The notes under the pieces were generated by a model. That model was not told the DNA's origin and did not search any database. It saw nothing but the letters and a program-made list of their open reading frames with translations. A DNA stretch of 64,000 nucleotides. It comes from Planctomycetota bacterium. GTDB taxonomy: Bacteria; Planctomycetota; Planctomycetia; Gemmatales; HRBIN36. The position numbers and the translations under genes were made by a program. Of the stretch, positions 62,300-64,000 are shown in pieces; the first letter of the stretch is position 1; the number at the start of each line of letters is the position of its first letter. The DNA lies in assembly GCA_014584395.1 (NCBI GenBank), contig JACTMY010000014.1, forward strand, positions 124,001 to 188,000, given 5' to 3'.

Positions 62300-64000
62300 A
62301 TGAGGCACGCAACCCTTTCCCTGGACTCGAGCTTGTGTCCCAGGCGGCCAACGCGCCACCCGCTGATGAAGTGGGGAGGTTGGCTGAGCTTGATGACCTT
62401 GTTGTCGTGGACCACGCTCTCCCCGGCCCAGGTTGAACAGCGCGTGCCCGGGGAATGGATCAGCATTCCCGGCGAAATTACCTCCGAGGTTTACAACCAA
62501 ATTAAAATCGACACCGAACGCGCGATCAAGAATGGCGCGCGCATTCTGGTTTTTCATTTTCAATCGCCTGAATATTCCAGCTTCGGCCCCTGCCTGGACC
62601 TGGCCAATTATCTGCTCGATCGGATCGAAGCTCGCGTGGACACGGTGGCCTTCGTGGATCGACCGGTCCATGGCAACGTCGTCTTGCCGATCATGGCGTG
62701 CAACAAGATTTACTTGACCGTGGCCCAGGGGGATCGGCCCGAAGCCACGATTGGCTTCAATCAGGCCAGCGTCGACCGCGTCCAGCCCGTCGACCGCACC
62801 AAGATGAACGCGTATCTCAACGTGGCGGAGCGGCGCGGCCGCCCGGGGGCCTTGCTGCTGAAAATGCTGGACCCCAACTTGACCGTCTATGAATTCGAGC
62901 TGCAGGGCAAACGCTTCAAACTCGATCCGGTGCGTGCGGAGCGCTATCAATTACCAGACTCCGTACTATTGAGTCCCGAAGAGCGCCGACTCCAACCCCA
63001 GGTCATCCTTGAGCCCGGCCGACTCGGCATCTTTTCCGCCAAGGAGGCGGAAGCCACGGGCTTGATCAATCGAACCATCAATTCCGCGCAGCAGCTTGTG
63101 GAGCGGCTCCGCATTCCCCCTTCGGTTCTTAAGGGCAATTTGCTGAACATCGCCCAGCCCCGCGCCGCGATCATCCACGTTGCGGGCGAGATCGACGGCG
63201 GCACCGTCGACACCGTGCTGCGCAAGGTGAAAAAGGCCATCGACGTGGATAAGGTGAACTGCCTCATCCTGCAACTGGACAACCTGCGCGGCGGGCCCAA
63301 AAGCGTCGAACGCGCCGACAAACTGGGCCGCGAGATTCGCGATCGCGCCAAGGCGGCCAACGTGCTCACCGTCGCCTTTATCCCCGAAAGCGCAACGGGG
63401 GCGGCCCATTTTCTCATCTTCGCTTGCGATCAAATCGTTCTGGGACCCACCGCCCTGCTCGGCGACTGCAAGAGCCTGGTCTACGAGGACCTGGCCGGGA
63501 ACCGCCCCTACTCCGAAAACGACATCCAGCTTTATCGCAATCAATTGACGCAATTGGCCGAGGCTCAGCTTTACTCCCCCATGCTGATTCGGGGCTTCTT
63601 TGACGTCGATCTCGAAATCGTGCTCGCCCGGGAACGCCCTGATCCGCGCCGCCCCATGGAGTTTGGCGACGGCGGCCAAGTCTTCTTGCCGCGCGGCGAA
63701 GCACGCGGCAATTGGGAGCTGGTGCCAAACGTTCCGGTCGTCAAGCGGCCCGGCGAATTGCTGGTGCTGACCGGCGACGCGGCCGTTCAATGGGGCATGG
63801 CGCGAGCCGTCCTGCAAAGCAAGGATATCGACGGCGTCATCAGCCTGTACGGCATCCGCAAGGCGGACGTCAACTTCATGCGCACCGATTGGCTCGATAC
63901 CCTGGTCATGATCCTCAGGAATGAGTTCACGACGCTGTTGCTCGTGGTGATTGGCTTCACCTGCGTCATTTTGGAACTGAAAGCGCCCGGCACGACGATT
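62300..64000 (+). CDS. NfeD/SppA-like membrane protein, N-terminal part
   Basis: The frame is open from ATG 62300 to the window edge (567 codons, no stop), so the C-terminus is missing. A signal or anchor lies near residues 23-45 (MKWGGWLSLMTLLSWTTL). Two ClpP/SppA-like units follow: one at about 55-180 (ARILVFHFQSPEYSS, GNVVLPIMACNKIYLT) and a second at about 285-420 (AAIIHVAGEIDGGTVD, TVAFIPESATGAAHFLIFACDQIVLGPTALLG). The usual catalytic serine before the A-x-A/D helix is not clear in the first unit. Near the window end a hydrophobic stretch (TTLLLVVIGFTCVILELKAPG) marks the start of the NfeD membrane domain. Family members tie membrane proteolysis to stomatin partners. An alternative start is ATG 62366. 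Confidence 0.8.
   Translation, partial: MRHATLSLDSSLCPRRPTRHPLMKWGGWLSLMTLLSWTTLSPAQVEQRVPGEWISIPGEITSEVYNQIKIDTERAIKNGARILVFHFQSPEYSSFGPCLDLANYLLDRIEARVDTVAFVDRPVHGNVVLPIMACNKIYLTVAQGDRPEATIGFNQASVDRVQPVDRTKMNAYLNVAERRGRPGALLLKMLDPNLTVYEFELQGKRFKLDPVRAERYQLPDSVLLSPEERRLQPQVILEPGRLGIFSAKEAEATGLINRTINSAQQLVERLRIPPSVLKGNLLNIAQPRAAIIHVAGEIDGGTVDTVLRKVKKAIDVDKVNCLILQLDNLRGGPKSVERADKLGREIRDRAKAANVLTVAFIPESATGAAHFLIFACDQIVLGPTALLGDCKSLVYEDLAGNRPYSENDIQLYRNQLTQLAEAQLYSPMLIRGFFDVDLEIVLARERPDPRRPMEFGDGGQVFLPRGEARGNWELVPNVPVVKRPGELLVLTGDAAVQWGMARAVLQSKDIDGVISLYGIRKADVNFMRTDWLDTLVMILRNEFTTLLLVVIGFTCVILELKAPGTTI

Overview
The window is a continuous, gene-dense bacterial chromosome segment of moderately high GC with no rRNA, prophage, insertion sequence or CRISPR array. 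It carries about 54 genes and one tRNA. Several things point to a planctomycete, probably of the Gemmata type: a membrane-spanning Ser/Thr kinase with a planctomycete-style N-terminus and a C-terminal beta-helix region, many secreted or lipoprotein genes of unknown function, PQQ-propeller, DUF1570 and NHL/thioredoxin proteins, several DinB-fold proteins, and a Gram-negative outer-membrane toolkit (LpxB, BamD, LptE). The assignment rests on protein character only; no rRNA is present to confirm it.

Layout. 0-2.2 kb: the 3' part of an operon of an LLM flavin oxidoreductase, an alpha/beta hydrolase and an SDR dehydrogenase. 2.2-8.5 kb, minus strand: clpC with a very strong terminator and the large kinase. 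8.8 kb: tRNA-Asp. 9-21 kb: mixed housekeeping genes: YhaM-type HD nuclease, Fur regulator, CNNM/CorC-like protein, pdxH, Sua5/TsaC, a leucine-dehydrogenase-like enzyme, valS, VanZ, then an HpcH/HpaI aldolase. 22-33 kb: mostly minus-strand secreted proteins, with a DsbD-like thiol reductase beside an NHL-repeat thioredoxin. 33-38.6 kb, minus strand: recO-bamD-lptE, then folP-cdaA-cdaR, joining outer-membrane assembly, folate synthesis and cyclic di-AMP synthesis. 39-42.6 kb: a cupin protein and a two-gene cassette of a winged-helix-like protein plus a P-loop ATPase, the best candidate for an undescribed system. 42.7-49.2 kb, minus strand: a CBS-domain cysteine/cystathionine synthase, a DUF1570 protein, D-aminoacyl-tRNA deacylase and a GH57 branching enzyme. 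49.6-64 kb, mainly plus strand: metallophosphoesterase, RlmI-type methyltransferase, three DinB-fold proteins around an esterase, a second diadenylate cyclase, a glycosyltransferase, a distant BshC-like protein, lpxB and a truncated NfeD-family protein.

How the genes work together. Cyclic di-AMP appears twice: membrane CdaA with its regulator CdaR, and a separate soluble DacZ-like enzyme 22 kb away. Envelope genes (lpxB, bamD, lptE, the DsbD pair, NfeD, VanZ) form a second theme and fit an outer membrane with lipid A. Translational coupling is frequent: ATGA-type overlaps join hydrolase/SDR, valS/vanZ, recO/bamD and glycosyltransferase/BshC-like. Clear intrinsic terminators were found after clpC, the kinase gene, the tRNA, the dehydrogenase, the ATPase and the third DinB gene.
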